A stretch of 6,088 nt of DNA from an uncultured cyanobacterium (GTDB lineage: Bacteria; Cyanobacteriota; Cyanobacteriia; Pseudanabaenales; Pseudanabaenaceae): positions 1-6,088 of the forward strand of contig CAIJEA010000140.1 in assembly GCA_903819605.1 (NCBI GenBank), written 5' to 3'. Below are positions 1 to 5,538 of the stretch, piece after piece. Numbering within the stretch: the stretch's first letter is position 1; the number at the start of each line of letters is the position of its first letter. The notes under the pieces were generated by a model. That model had not been told where the DNA came from and did no database searches. It saw only the letters and a program-made list of their open reading frames with translations. Both the position numbers and the translations under genes were made by a program.

Positions 1-2
1 GG

Positions 3-497
3 GAAATCGATCATGACAATCCTGAAACTAATGTCAACTGGTATTTGTCAGAGGAAATAGGTGTTAATCGCATATCAGGCGAACATGTAGGTGACAATGT
101 ACAGTTTGCTCTTTGGGAGTCGATGTACGCTCATCGAGAGCCTTATCCAAAATTACGAGCTTTGGGAAGGCTCTATTATTTTGAATCCCAAACTGAGGGA
201 ACTTATAAAAGCGAAGAGGGTGAAGAATCGCGAACCACTTGGGACTATTGGGATGAGCCACATCTTTGGAACCTAGCAATTGAGGCATGGCAAGATCGCG
301 AACTTCATGTTTATTCCACTAAAAAAGTTAGTCCTGAAGACTTTGCGATCGCTGAGAGATCTGCAAAAACGCAAGGCTTTGCGACTTCAACATCTTCAAA
401 ACGTAATGTAATTAAAAAAGATCGTACTTGGGAATGGGTTTGTGCTTGGGGACTGGTAATCGTGGGCTTTATTTTGATGACATCTGGAGATTGGTAA
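3..497 (+). CDS. DUF4178-like protein with C-terminal membrane anchor (5' partial)
   Basis: The frame is open from the left edge to a TAA at 495-497, so the gene very probably starts outside the window. The only in-frame start near the edge is a TTG at 45-47, and the frame before it reads as ordinary protein (for example NVNWYLSEE), so I treat it as 5' truncated. An in-frame ATG at 123 would cut into the same domain. The visible part is acidic and rich in Trp and Tyr, with GRLYYFES, a GEE segment and a WNLAIEAW segment. A basic stretch (KRNVIKKDR) then precedes one hydrophobic helix (WVCAWGLVIVGFILM) ending four residues before the stop. A basic flank before the last helix suggests a tail-anchored protein with its main domain in the cytoplasm. 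The pattern resembles DUF4178, a family I recall beside polyamine-synthesis genes. That assignment is tentative and rests partly on the next gene. It ends three bases before the spermidine-synthase-like gene, so they are probably cotranscribed. Confidence 0.6.
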   Translation, partial: EIDHDNPETNVNWYLSEEIGVNRISGEHVGDNVQFALWESMYAHREPYPKLRALGRLYYFESQTEGTYKSEEGEESRTTWDYWDEPHLWNLAIEAWQDRELHVYSTKKVSPEDFAIAERSAKTQGFATSTSSKRNVIKKDRTWEWVCAWGLVIVGFILMTSGDW

Positions 498-500
498 GCT

Positions 501-2015
501 ATGCCTATTTCTTTGTTTGTTGAAGAACAACCCAATGGAATCACCTTTTATATTAATGGGGAATTACAATTTCATACTGCTGATGAAGCTATCTATCACG
601 AATATTTAACTATTCCTGCGATCGCCTTAGCTGCCCAGCGATTTCCAAATCAACCTTTGCGGGTTCTCATATGCGGTGGTGGTGATGGACTAGCAGCAAG
701 AGATATTTTGCGATGTCCGCAAGTTAGCCAAATTGATTTAGTAGACTATTCTCAAGAAGTGATCGATTTAGGTAAACAGGATTTTGCATTTTTCAATCAG
801 GACAGCTTATCTAATCCGAAAGTTATGCTGCATATTCATGAAGCTTTTGCCTATTTGAATAGACTGACGCAGGAGTTTATCACAGCAGATAATCTAATTC
901 ACAAATATCATGCGATTATCTGCGACTTCACCTATCCAGCCTCCGTTGGAGAAACACAAATTTACTCATTGGAATGGTTTGATTTACTCAAGCAGACTCT
1001 CATTCCTTCAGGGATTATTGCCACTAATGCGGTTTCTCCCGATCGCAATACGCTTGCATTTTGGTGTATCTATCAAACCATACTAACCGCAGGTTTAGAT
1101 GTGAAACCAATGCAATTACAGATTCCTTCTTTTGTGAATCATGACTACGGAAATTGGGGATTTCTATTAGCTTCAGAAATAGCGATCTCGCGTTCAGAAA
1201 TTGAGGCTCTCGATCTACCGTCAGAATTGCGAGAATTAAGTTTAAAAAATTTATTGCAAGTCTTCATTTTCGATCGGGCGATCGCTAAATTGCGACATTC
1301 TGTAATTCCCCATAACAAAGATTCTTCTCAACTGCTTTTCTATCTATTAAATCGACTCAATCGCTCAGGCCAAAATCAAGAAGATTTAGAACCGATAAAA
1401 GTCGATTTTCTTGATCTTTGCGAACCTAGACAAGCGATCGCAATTAAAAAAAATAGCGATCCAATGAGCTTAGATTCTCTAGCTAAAGCTTGGTTAACTC
1501 AACTTGAGTCAAATCCTGAACAGCTATTAATTCCCTCACAGCATCACTCGCATACACCAGAGATTTCTCAAGAATGGATCGGACGAGTAAAGCAATTATT
1601 AACCCAAATTGATTTGTCTCGTCTAATTACCAAATTGCTTGAGCGATCTCAAGAGCTACCCTATGAGATTACCGCCGATTTACGAGAATTGCAGACTAAG
1701 TTAAGCAATTTCCAATTATCTAATAAATTGATGCATAAACTTCCTCACAATGCTTCTCAAGCAATTTATATAGATTCTGCGACTCGACCTTCCTTTAGTC
1801 TTACTACTGCTAAAGTGATTGGCATTCTCTCTCTGACTTTACTCGTTGCTAATTTAGCGGCTCCCGATGCTGTATTTGCAAAGGGTTCAACCTCCTCGTT
1901 TGGTAGTTTTGGTGGTTCCGATGATGGTAGTGGGGTAGGAGTTTTCGGGTTAATGATGACTATTGGTGGTATTTATTGGTTGATTAATCTTGCTAACGAC
2001 AATAATCAAAAGTGA
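501..2015 (+). CDS. Spermidine-synthase-like aminopropyltransferase with membrane-associated C-terminal extension
   Basis: Residues 1-230 show the spermidine synthase (PAPT) fold. They contain a beta-rich start, YHEYL at 32-36 (the family's YHE motif), the nucleotide-binding loop GGGDG at 59-63, the acidic strand end LVDYS at 80-84, HEAFAYL at 113-119, and CDFTYP at 141-146 in place of the usual DSSDP/DLTDP. The first catalytic Asp (D142) is kept. The second, which contacts the amine acceptor in known enzymes, is Tyr (Y145), so the substrate may not be putrescine or activity may be lost. The protein is 504 aa against about 280-300 for ordinary SpeE. Residues 240-430 are a mostly helical extension of unknown role. 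Residues 437-460 are a hydrophobic helix ending in AVFA, 461-480 a Gly/Ser-rich linker, and 481-498 a second hydrophobic segment. The product is therefore probably membrane bound. The ATG is supported by GGAG at 486-489 and by the three-base gap from the previous gene. Its stop overlaps the next start. The fold is confident; the reaction is not. Confidence 0.85.
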   Translation: MPISLFVEEQPNGITFYINGELQFHTADEAIYHEYLTIPAIALAAQRFPNQPLRVLICGGGDGLAARDILRCPQVSQIDLVDYSQEVIDLGKQDFAFFNQDSLSNPKVMLHIHEAFAYLNRLTQEFITADNLIHKYHAIICDFTYPASVGETQIYSLEWFDLLKQTLIPSGIIATNAVSPDRNTLAFWCIYQTILTAGLDVKPMQLQIPSFVNHDYGNWGFLLASEIAISRSEIEALDLPSELRELSLKNLLQVFIFDRAIAKLRHSVIPHNKDSSQLLFYLLNRLNRSGQNQEDLEPIKVDFLDLCEPRQAIAIKKNSDPMSLDSLAKAWLTQLESNPEQLLIPSQHHSHTPEISQEWIGRVKQLLTQIDLSRLITKLLERSQELPYEITADLRELQTKLSNFQLSNKLMHKLPHNASQAIYIDSATRPSFSLTTAKVIGILSLTLLVANLAAPDAVFAKGSTSSFGSFGGSDDGSGVGVFGLMMTIGGIYWLINLANDNNQK

Positions 2016-3013
2016 TACTCAGACAACTATTAGGTAGCGATCGCGTTGAATGGGATCGGCTTACACAATCATGGGAGAATGGATGCTTTATGCAATCTTG
2101 GGCATGGGCGAATTTCCGCGAACTTGATGGCTATCAAACTTTTCGGTATGGGCTTTTTGATGAACTTAATCAACTAATTGGCGGCTGTATTTTCTATTTC
2201 TATCCTCAACAAAGTTCTGCAAATTTAATCTTTGCCCCTGCTGCGCCCCTATTACCAAAGAAAAATGAAGCAGAAGGAATCCAACTTTTATTATCGGAAG
2301 TAGAAACCATTGCCAAAGATGTCGATCGAAGTAATGGGGCGATCGCTTTACGCATTGAGCCTTTGTTACTAACTAAACCTAAGTGGATGAATCAAGATTT
2401 TGTACGATCGCCTGCGGATCTTATGCCCTCAGAAACACTCTGGATTGATTTACAAAAAAGCGAATCAGAATTACTTATAGAAATGCACCATAAGGGACGT
2501 TATAACCTTCGTCTCAGTCAAAGATATGATGTGGAAACTCTATTTACAAGTGATGATGCCGCGATTCCTCAGTTTTTTGATTTGTTTTACGAGACTGCTC
2601 AACGTCAAGGATTTTTAAGCGAACCCTACGGATTTTTTATCAAACTTTGTCAAACTCTATTTCGGGAAGGGATGGCAGAAATTGGATTTGCCAAATATAA
2701 CGGCGAAATCTTAGCGGCAATTTTACTTGTTTACTGGGGCGATCGCTGTACCTATCTTTATGGGGGACGCAGTGAGAGCGATCGGCAGGTGATGCCTGTC
2801 TATGCAATGCATTGGGCAGCCATCCAACGGGCTAAGCAGCGCGGTCACAAAATTTATGATTTCTATGGCTACAGCGACGATCCAAACCATGCCTATTACA
2901 AGTTTTCACGATTTAAGCGACAATTTGGCGGTAAAGTTGTGAAAACCATCGGCGCTCACGATTATTTTTTTTACGATCAGCTAGCGGATACAATTATTCG
3001 GCTATTACGCTAG
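2012..3013 (+). CDS. FemAB/FemX-like GNAT aminoacyltransferase
   Basis: This 333-aa protein has the two-half GNAT architecture of FemAB/FemX enzymes, which add amino acids from aminoacyl-tRNA to peptidoglycan precursors. The N-terminal half has FMQSWAWANFRE at 26-37, matching the family's QS..WA..K entry motif, and IFAPAAPLLPK at 73-83. The C-terminal half has YLYGGRSESDR at 249-259, the helix PVYAMHWAAIQRAKQRG at 262-278, IYDFYGYSDD at 281-290 and FSRFKRQFGG at 298-307, the classic C-terminal signature. I see no coiled-coil arm as in staphylococcal FemA, and the length is closer to FemX. The GTG start overlaps the upstream TGA (GTGA), and no good ribosome binding site precedes it, so translation is probably coupled to the spermidine-synthase-like gene. 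No signal peptide or membrane helix is evident, so it should act in the cytoplasm. The amino acid donor and acceptor cannot be read from sequence. Some relatives act on exopolysaccharide or other acceptors instead of lipid II. Confidence 0.85.
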   Translation: MILRQLLGSDRVEWDRLTQSWENGCFMQSWAWANFRELDGYQTFRYGLFDELNQLIGGCIFYFYPQQSSANLIFAPAAPLLPKKNEAEGIQLLLSEVETIAKDVDRSNGAIALRIEPLLLTKPKWMNQDFVRSPADLMPSETLWIDLQKSESELLIEMHHKGRYNLRLSQRYDVETLFTSDDAAIPQFFDLFYETAQRQGFLSEPYGFFIKLCQTLFREGMAEIGFAKYNGEILAAILLVYWGDRCTYLYGGRSESDRQVMPVYAMHWAAIQRAKQRGHKIYDFYGYSDDPNHAYYKFSRFKRQFGGKVVKTIGAHDYFFYDQLADTIIRLLR

Positions 3014-3052
3014 ATTTAGAGCATAACTCTAGTTGTCTATGGAATTCTGATT

Positions 3053-4345
3053 GTGAAATTAGCGTTATTTGAATATGAGTTAAGCTGTGGTTTTGACTGG
3101 ACAGAGCAAGAGCAGCAAGCGATCGCTGATTTAGAGCGAGTGATAGGCGATCGTCCCTTAGAAACAGTTATACATAATGGCAAGCGGGAGCTAAAGGCAA
3201 GACAACATGTGGGCGTGTTTCGATTGGGAAAGCGCACAGTGCAAGTTCTTCCAAAGATGTATCGAGCGAGCGATCCGCAAACTCAAAATCAGGAATCAGT
3301 ACGAAATTTGCTCTATATGCTGGAATATACCGACCAGTTAAGCGTTAAGCAATATTCATTGGCTTCTCTTTTACAGCAGGATCTCGATTGGTTTGAGATT
3401 TTGACAAGGCTATTTGCGATTAATCTTCTAGAAGAATGGCAGAGAGGTGCTTTTCGCAGTTATCAATCAATAAGTGATACTTTGCCAGTACTTAAAGGTA
3501 AATGGAACTTAACCGAGCAATTCCGCCGCCCCGAACGCAAGCATTTATTTACGGTGACGTTTGATGAGTTTACGGCAGACAATCATCTCAATCGAGTTTT
3601 GCGCTATGTGGTAGAGCGGCTGTGGCAACTAACGCGCAATTTCCATAATCGACAAATGTTACATGAGTTGCAGCAATGGATGGAAGAAGTAACTTTATTA
3701 CCAAAGATAAGTGCTGAGGACTTGCGACTGATCCCAATTACGCGCTTAAATCAGCGTTTTGAGCCACTTTTAAATTTGGCGCGTTTGTTCCTAGAAAATG
3801 AGAGCTTGCAGCTATCCAATGGTGATTTTCAGACTTTTGCCTTTGCGTTGGATATGAATAAGTTGTTTGAGGAATTCGTCGTCAGCTTTATTGATCGCCA
3901 TCGTCACGAAATTTTACCAAGTCACTTACAAAATTGTGAATTGTTACCACAGTCATCTGGTGCAGTACGCTATCTAGCTAGAACAATGAATCAACAGAAA
4001 GTATTTCAACTTAAGCCCGATTTGGTAATGCGTCAAAAGGTTAGTTTCCCTTTGATTATTGATACGAAATATAAGGAGTTGAAGGAAGGCGATCGCAAGT
4101 TGGGAGTTTCACAGGCAGATTTTTATCAAATGTATGCTTATGCGCAACGCTACAAATGTCCTAACGTCTTGTTGATTTATCCGCAAGTTGTAGGGATGTC
4201 GGAACTTAAGGCTAAGTTTGAGATAGAAGGAGGCACGATTACAGCAGCGACGATCGATCTTTGCGGTGATTTGAGCAAGCAGGGAGAGCGTGATAAGCTA
4301 GTAGAGAGATTGAGAGGGCTTTTTGCAGATAGTCAAGGAGTGTGA
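3053..4345 (+). CDS. mcrC: McrC-family nuclease subunit of a type IV (modification-dependent) restriction system
   Basis: McrC proteins supply the PD-(D/E)XK nuclease that, driven by the McrB GTPase, cuts DNA carrying modified cytosine. The 430-aa product has the McrC layout. An N-terminal beta-rich domain (MKLALFEYE, then HVGVFRLGKRTVQVLPKM at 52-69) precedes a helical middle with KGKW at 148-151, FDEFTADNHLNRVLRYV at 170-186 (the conserved F-D-E...N-R segment) and MNKLFEEFVV at 268-277. The C-terminal nuclease core has D323 in LKPD and IIDTKYK at 335-341 (D337, K339), then QADFYQMYAYA at 354-364. The catalytic residues look intact. The GTG start is the first sensible start after an in-frame stop at 3017, with only a weak GGA at 3041-3043 as ribosome binding site. 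It begins 39 bases after the FemAB-like gene with no convincing terminator between. A one-base gap leads to the next gene. Unusually, mcrC lies upstream of the McrB-type gene and is separated from it by three small genes. Confidence 0.93.
   Translation: MKLALFEYELSCGFDWTEQEQQAIADLERVIGDRPLETVIHNGKRELKARQHVGVFRLGKRTVQVLPKMYRASDPQTQNQESVRNLLYMLEYTDQLSVKQYSLASLLQQDLDWFEILTRLFAINLLEEWQRGAFRSYQSISDTLPVLKGKWNLTEQFRRPERKHLFTVTFDEFTADNHLNRVLRYVVERLWQLTRNFHNRQMLHELQQWMEEVTLLPKISAEDLRLIPITRLNQRFEPLLNLARLFLENESLQLSNGDFQTFAFALDMNKLFEEFVVSFIDRHRHEILPSHLQNCELLPQSSGAVRYLARTMNQQKVFQLKPDLVMRQKVSFPLIIDTKYKELKEGDRKLGVSQADFYQMYAYAQRYKCPNVLLIYPQVVGMSELKAKFEIEGGTITAATIDLCGDLSKQGERDKLVERLRGLFADSQGV
4335..4340 (+). 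promoter_or_regulatory. Ribosome binding site that fixes the start of the small antitoxin-like gene
   Basis: AAGGAG lies six bases before the ATG at 4347 and within the last codons of mcrC. It favours ATG 4347 over the longer TTG start at 4323, which has no such motif. It also suggests that the small gene is translated from the mcrC transcript. Confidence 0.75.
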
Positions 4346-4346
4346 A

Positions 4347-4751
4347 ATGGCAATATCAACAGGCGATCGCCAAAAAGTTATGCAGTTAGTCGAGCAATTA
4401 CCTGATGAGTCACTTAGTGAGGTGATTGACTTATTAAATAATTTACTTAGGCAAACTAGGCAATCTCAACCTTTAATATCATCCAATTCTGAAGAGTTGT
4501 TGTTACAAGTTATTGGTCGGCGACTTTTGCCAGATGAGCAAGCTAGGCTTGATTATTTGCGTGAACAAAATGAAAATGGCGATATTACGGAAGCGGAGCA
4601 TCAAGAGTTATTGGACTTTGTCTCTCGTGTAGAAAATGAAGATGCGGAGAGAGCGGTGGCTATTTTGCAACTAGCACAAATTCGTAAGGTTGATGCGTTG
4701 AGTCTAATTAAAGAATTTTCCTCTCCAATGAGAATTAATCATGCTGTCTGA
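4347..4751 (+). CDS. Small two-part antitoxin-like protein of unknown function
   Basis: This 134-aa soluble acidic protein starts one base after the mcrC stop and has a strong AAGGAG site. Residues 8-35 (VMQLVEQLPDESLSEVIDLL in the centre) resemble the short N-terminal helix pair of DUF2281-type and related antitoxins, which typically read like LIEQLPEEKLAEVLDF. Residues 57-123 match a small-protein pattern I recognise from cyanobacteria: GRRLLPDEQARLDYL, then NGDITEAEHQELLDFV, then ERAVAILQLAQIRKV. In my recollection such proteins often sit just before a small toxin or HNH nuclease gene. Here no partner follows on this strand. The next genes are a convergent VapC/VapB pair. No catalytic motif or membrane segment is visible. 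It may be an orphan antitoxin, or a helper co-expressed with mcrC. The gene call is good; the role is unknown. Confidence 0.75.
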   Translation: MAISTGDRQKVMQLVEQLPDESLSEVIDLLNNLLRQTRQSQPLISSNSEELLLQVIGRRLLPDEQARLDYLREQNENGDITEAEHQELLDFVSRVENEDAERAVAILQLAQIRKVDALSLIKEFSSPMRINHAV

Positions 4752-4757
4752 GTAAAG

Positions 4758-4764
4758 AAAGGAG
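4758..4764 (+). other. Shine-Dalgarno-like AAAGGAG with no gene after it
   Basis: AAAGGAG lies seven bases after the stop of the small antitoxin-like gene. The first ATG downstream (4779) opens only 12 codons before a TAA, and the opposite strand is occupied by the end of vapC. The motif may be the remnant of a lost partner gene, or chance. Confidence 0.3.
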
Positions 4765-4767
4765 TCA

Positions 4768-5169
4768 TCACCAAATTAATGGAATACCAACAAGAGGCAT
4801 TCGGTGATCTCGGCTAATGAGAGGTAAACCAAGATGAGAAGCCGTAGCAGCTATAACTCTATCAGGTAAATCAGGAACCGCTTGTTTAGGAATTTTCGCC
4901 AAAGCATCAACTACTTCAGATGTTAAATCAAATAGAACTAATCCAGTATCGCCGACTGCTAAAACCTCATCTAATTGATTTTTGAAGTCGCTAGAAATGC
5001 GGTCTTTTTCTTGAAGATAGACAATCTCAACTAAACAAATTGTTGGAATGTAAATAACAATCTCGCCGCGATCGCATTGTTCAAAAACTTCGTTAGCCGC
5101 TTCACTCAGTTTTGGGTTGTCTTCTAAATACCAAATTAAGGCATGGGTATCAGTTACTGCATTGCTCAT
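4768..5169 (-). CDS. vapC: VapC-type PIN-domain ribonuclease toxin
   Basis: VapC toxins are Mg-dependent PIN-domain RNases that cut specific RNAs, often tRNA or rRNA, and are neutralised by a cognate VapB. The 133-aa product fills one PIN domain. It begins SNAVTDTHALIWYLED with the first acidic residue at D7, and has CLVEIVYL with E48. PDRVIAATA with D103 follows, then SRDHRM with D121. All four metal-binding acids appear to be present, so the toxin looks active. Length matches the family. I chose the ATG at 5169-5167 because its A is also the last base of the antitoxin TGA (TGATG), the typical translational coupling. A TTG one codon upstream is a less likely start. No Shine-Dalgarno motif of its own is visible. 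The gene converges on the small antitoxin-like gene with 16 bases between the stops and no clear terminator. The RNA target cannot be inferred. Confidence 0.93.
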   Translation of the reverse strand: MSNAVTDTHALIWYLEDNPKLSEAANEVFEQCDRGEIVIYIPTICLVEIVYLQEKDRISSDFKNQLDEVLAVGDTGLVLFDLTSEVVDALAKIPKQAVPDLPDRVIAATASHLGLPLISRDHRMPLVGIPLIW

Positions 5170-5402
5170 CAAATACTCTTACGGGGAAAGTTTGCTGACA
5201 TCTCTTTTCTGACATCAGCAATGTCTTCATCGCTGATGTTAGCGCCACGCCACAAACCACGCAAAGATCTACGAGGCTTAGGTTCTATATTCAGTTCACG
5301 CTTAATTTCGGGGGTTACTTTTTCGATTAAGTTAATTTTATCTACAAGCGAAAGTTGCTTGGCTAGTTCTAAAACTTGCTCTAGGGTGACAACTTGAGTC
5401 AT
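5169..5402 (-). CDS. vapB: VapB-type antitoxin paired with the PIN toxin
   Basis: This 77-aa protein precedes vapC and overlaps it by one base, the usual antitoxin-first layout. Residues 6-38 form a Leu/Lys-rich helical stretch (LEQVLELAKQLSLVDKINLI) like the N-terminal part of cyanobacterial antitoxins of this class. RRSLRGLWRGANIS at 44-57 leads into the acidic tail SDEDIADVRKEM and a final NFPRKSI. That tail is the common toxin-binding end, which in VapB-type proteins wraps the PIN active site and inserts a basic residue. I do not see a clear ribbon-helix-helix or AbrB DNA-binding domain, so autoregulation is uncertain. The ATG is the only good start. Ribosome binding site and promoter are weak. 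A tandem 13-bp repeat sits 17 bases upstream and could be an operator. Confidence 0.88.
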   Translation of the reverse strand: MTQVVTLEQVLELAKQLSLVDKINLIEKVTPEIKRELNIEPKPRRSLRGLWRGANISDEDIADVRKEMSANFPRKSI

Positions 5403-5418
5403 AAATTTAGACTTTTTA

Positions 5419-5445
5419 TATGCTTTGATTTGTATGCTTTGATTT
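5419..5445. repeat. Tandem 13-bp direct repeat in the vapB-mcrB divergent region
   Basis: TATGCTTTGATTT occurs exactly at 5419-5431 and 5433-5445, giving a 14-bp period with one G between. It lies 17 bases upstream of vapB and about 35 bases before the proposed mcrB -35 element. It could be a repressor-binding site for the toxin-antitoxin complex, or simply a slippage duplication. Confidence 0.8.
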
Positions 5446-5480
5446 TACTCTAACAGGCTGGGTATGAGTTGTCATGGCGG

Positions 5481-5508
5481 TTGTTAGGCGCAAAATATAC
5501 ATTAGAAT
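5481..5508 (+). promoter_or_regulatory. Candidate sigma-70-type promoter of mcrB
   Basis: TTGTTA (5481-5486) and TAGAAT (5503-5508) are 16 bases apart and match the -35 consensus at four of six and the -10 consensus at five of six positions. Transcription would start near 5515, leaving a leader of about 24 bases that contains the AGGAG site before the mcrB ATG. This would let mcrB be transcribed separately from mcrC. Confidence 0.45.
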
Positions 5509-5525
5509 ATAACTCGATATTGTTT

Positions 5526-5530
5526 AGGAG
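5526..5530 (+). promoter_or_regulatory. Ribosome binding site of mcrB
   Basis: AGGAG lies eight bases before the ATG at 5539, an ideal spacing. It fixes the start and therefore shows that this McrB really begins only 20 residues before its Walker A motif, rather than further upstream. Confidence 0.75.
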
Positions 5531-5538
5531 CGTTCGCC

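Larger units (their letters stand above)
345..5075. repeat. Eleven dispersed HIP1 palindromes (GCGATCGC)
   Basis: Exact GCGATCGC octamers begin at 345, 618, 1278, 1434, 2037, 2339, 2739, 3119, 4089, 4363 and 5068. That is about one per 550 bases, against far fewer than one expected by chance in this AT-rich sequence. HIP1 over-representation is a cyanobacterial signature. All copies lie in coding sequence, and none occurs after 5075, which includes the mcrB part. Confidence 0.9.

Noticed and set aside
64..544. Open frames on the minus strand (64-288, 311-544) and in another plus frame (91-276) within the first gene.
   Set aside because: They overlap a frame with convincing protein features and a membrane helix, and show no motifs of their own.
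1446..1453. Run of eight A in the spermidine-synthase-like gene as a slippage or programmed frameshift site.
   Set aside because: The frame continues without interruption on both sides, and a single A8 run is ordinary in an AT-rich genome.
2965..2972. Run of eight T near the end of the FemAB-like gene as a slippage or termination site.
   Set aside because: It encodes part of YFFY in an intact frame and has no GC-rich stem before it.
3017..3031. Small inverted repeat TAGAG / CTCTA between the FemAB-like gene and mcrC, as a possible terminator.
   Set aside because: The stem is only five AT-rich base pairs and is not followed by a T run, so it is unlikely to stop transcription.
3037..3237. Minus-strand open frame opposite the start of mcrC.
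   Set aside because: It is a shadow of the mcrC coding sequence with no family resemblance.
5143..5397. Open frame on the plus strand opposite vapB.
   Set aside because: It is antisense to a well-supported antitoxin gene, lacks a ribosome binding site and has no recognisable protein features.
5415..5443. Promoter for vapBC on the minus strand, with TATAAA as -10 element.
   Set aside because: The hexamer 17 bases upstream (ATCAAA) does not resemble a -35 element, and TATAAA-like strings are frequent in this AT-rich gap.
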